From: an uncultured Amaricoccus sp.
GTDB lineage: Bacteria > Pseudomonadota > Alphaproteobacteria > Rhodobacterales > Rhodobacteraceae
Direction: 5' to 3'
Assembly: GCF_937891315.1 (NCBI RefSeq)
Contig: NZ_CALAGI010000136.1
Location: 1-5,782 of the forward strand
Length of the DNA stretch: 5,782 nt
Shown: piece after piece, positions 5,694-5,782 of the stretch
Layout: each line of letters starts with the position of its first letter
Numbering within the stretch: the stretch's first letter is position 1
Notes under the pieces: model-generated
What the model saw: the letters and a program-made list of their open reading frames with translations, nothing else
Database searches by the model: none
What the model was told of the DNA's origin: nothing
Made by a program: the position numbers and the translations under genes

Positions 5694-5782
5694 CGAATGA
5701 GACACTTGTCGATGCGACGTTGACCTGCTCTGACGTGACCCCGATCCCTCATCCGCGGACGACTGGAATCGCGGGCTGAGAA
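5694..5782. other. Right edge, no supportable gene
   Basis: Only 89 nt remain. No start with a Shine-Dalgarno, tRNA or clear repeat is visible. The stretch ttgacctgctctgacgtgac (5720-5739) faintly recalls insertion-sequence ends or a -35-like element, but nothing else supports either. Confidence 0.3.

Noticed and set aside
5720..5762. Possible insertion-sequence end at the right edge
   Set aside because: The resemblance is faint and there is no inverted repeat, target duplication or transposase in view.

Overview
The window is high-GC DNA with strongly GC-biased third codon positions. The style suggests an alphaproteobacterium (Rhodospirillales- or Rhizobiales-like). This is an inference from composition and from the ImuA-type relic; nothing in the window fixes the species.

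The left half (about 198-3342) is a coherent signalling unit. A small exported PepSY protein (236-544), an OmpR-type response regulator (546-1211) and a PhoQ-like histidine kinase (1208-2557) lie head to tail. The first two genes are 1 nt apart and the second pair overlaps by 4 nt. A short RTX calcium-binding repeat protein (2670-3308) follows after 112 nt. An 18-nt element made of two gtcag half-sites 11 nt apart lies just upstream of the PepSY gene (198-215). It recurs in reverse complement with 17 of 18 bases identical at the kinase stop codon (2552-2569). There it is joined by a second, oppositely oriented pair, giving a symmetrical four-half-site array (2554-2592) in front of the RTX gene. 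The simplest reading is that the regulator controls its own operon and the RTX gene, which makes the RTX protein a probable output of the sensor system.

The middle (about 3343-3835) has no intact gene. It holds a degraded, frameshifted antisense fragment of an ImuA-like (SOS mutagenesis) gene at 3568-3826, next to unidentified sequence.

The right half is a displaced polymorphic-toxin module. A 5'-truncated Rhs open frame (homology from about 3836 to 5050) retains only the end of the Rhs core, then a linker and a C-terminal HNH-like putative nuclease toxin domain. Its stop codon overlaps by 1 nt the start of a GAD-like/DUF1851 (Tdi1-type) immunity gene (5050-5667), which is followed by a good intrinsic terminator (5674-5693). 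GC content drops visibly inside the last conserved Rhs core motif (about 4320-4375) and stays lower through toxin and immunity genes. This is the expected signature of a swapped or acquired Rhs tip.

Most interesting are the shared operator linking the two-component operon to the RTX gene, and the orphan Rhs tip/immunity pair whose left junction runs into an imuA relic. The individual protein families are known. I see no clear evidence of a wholly new system.
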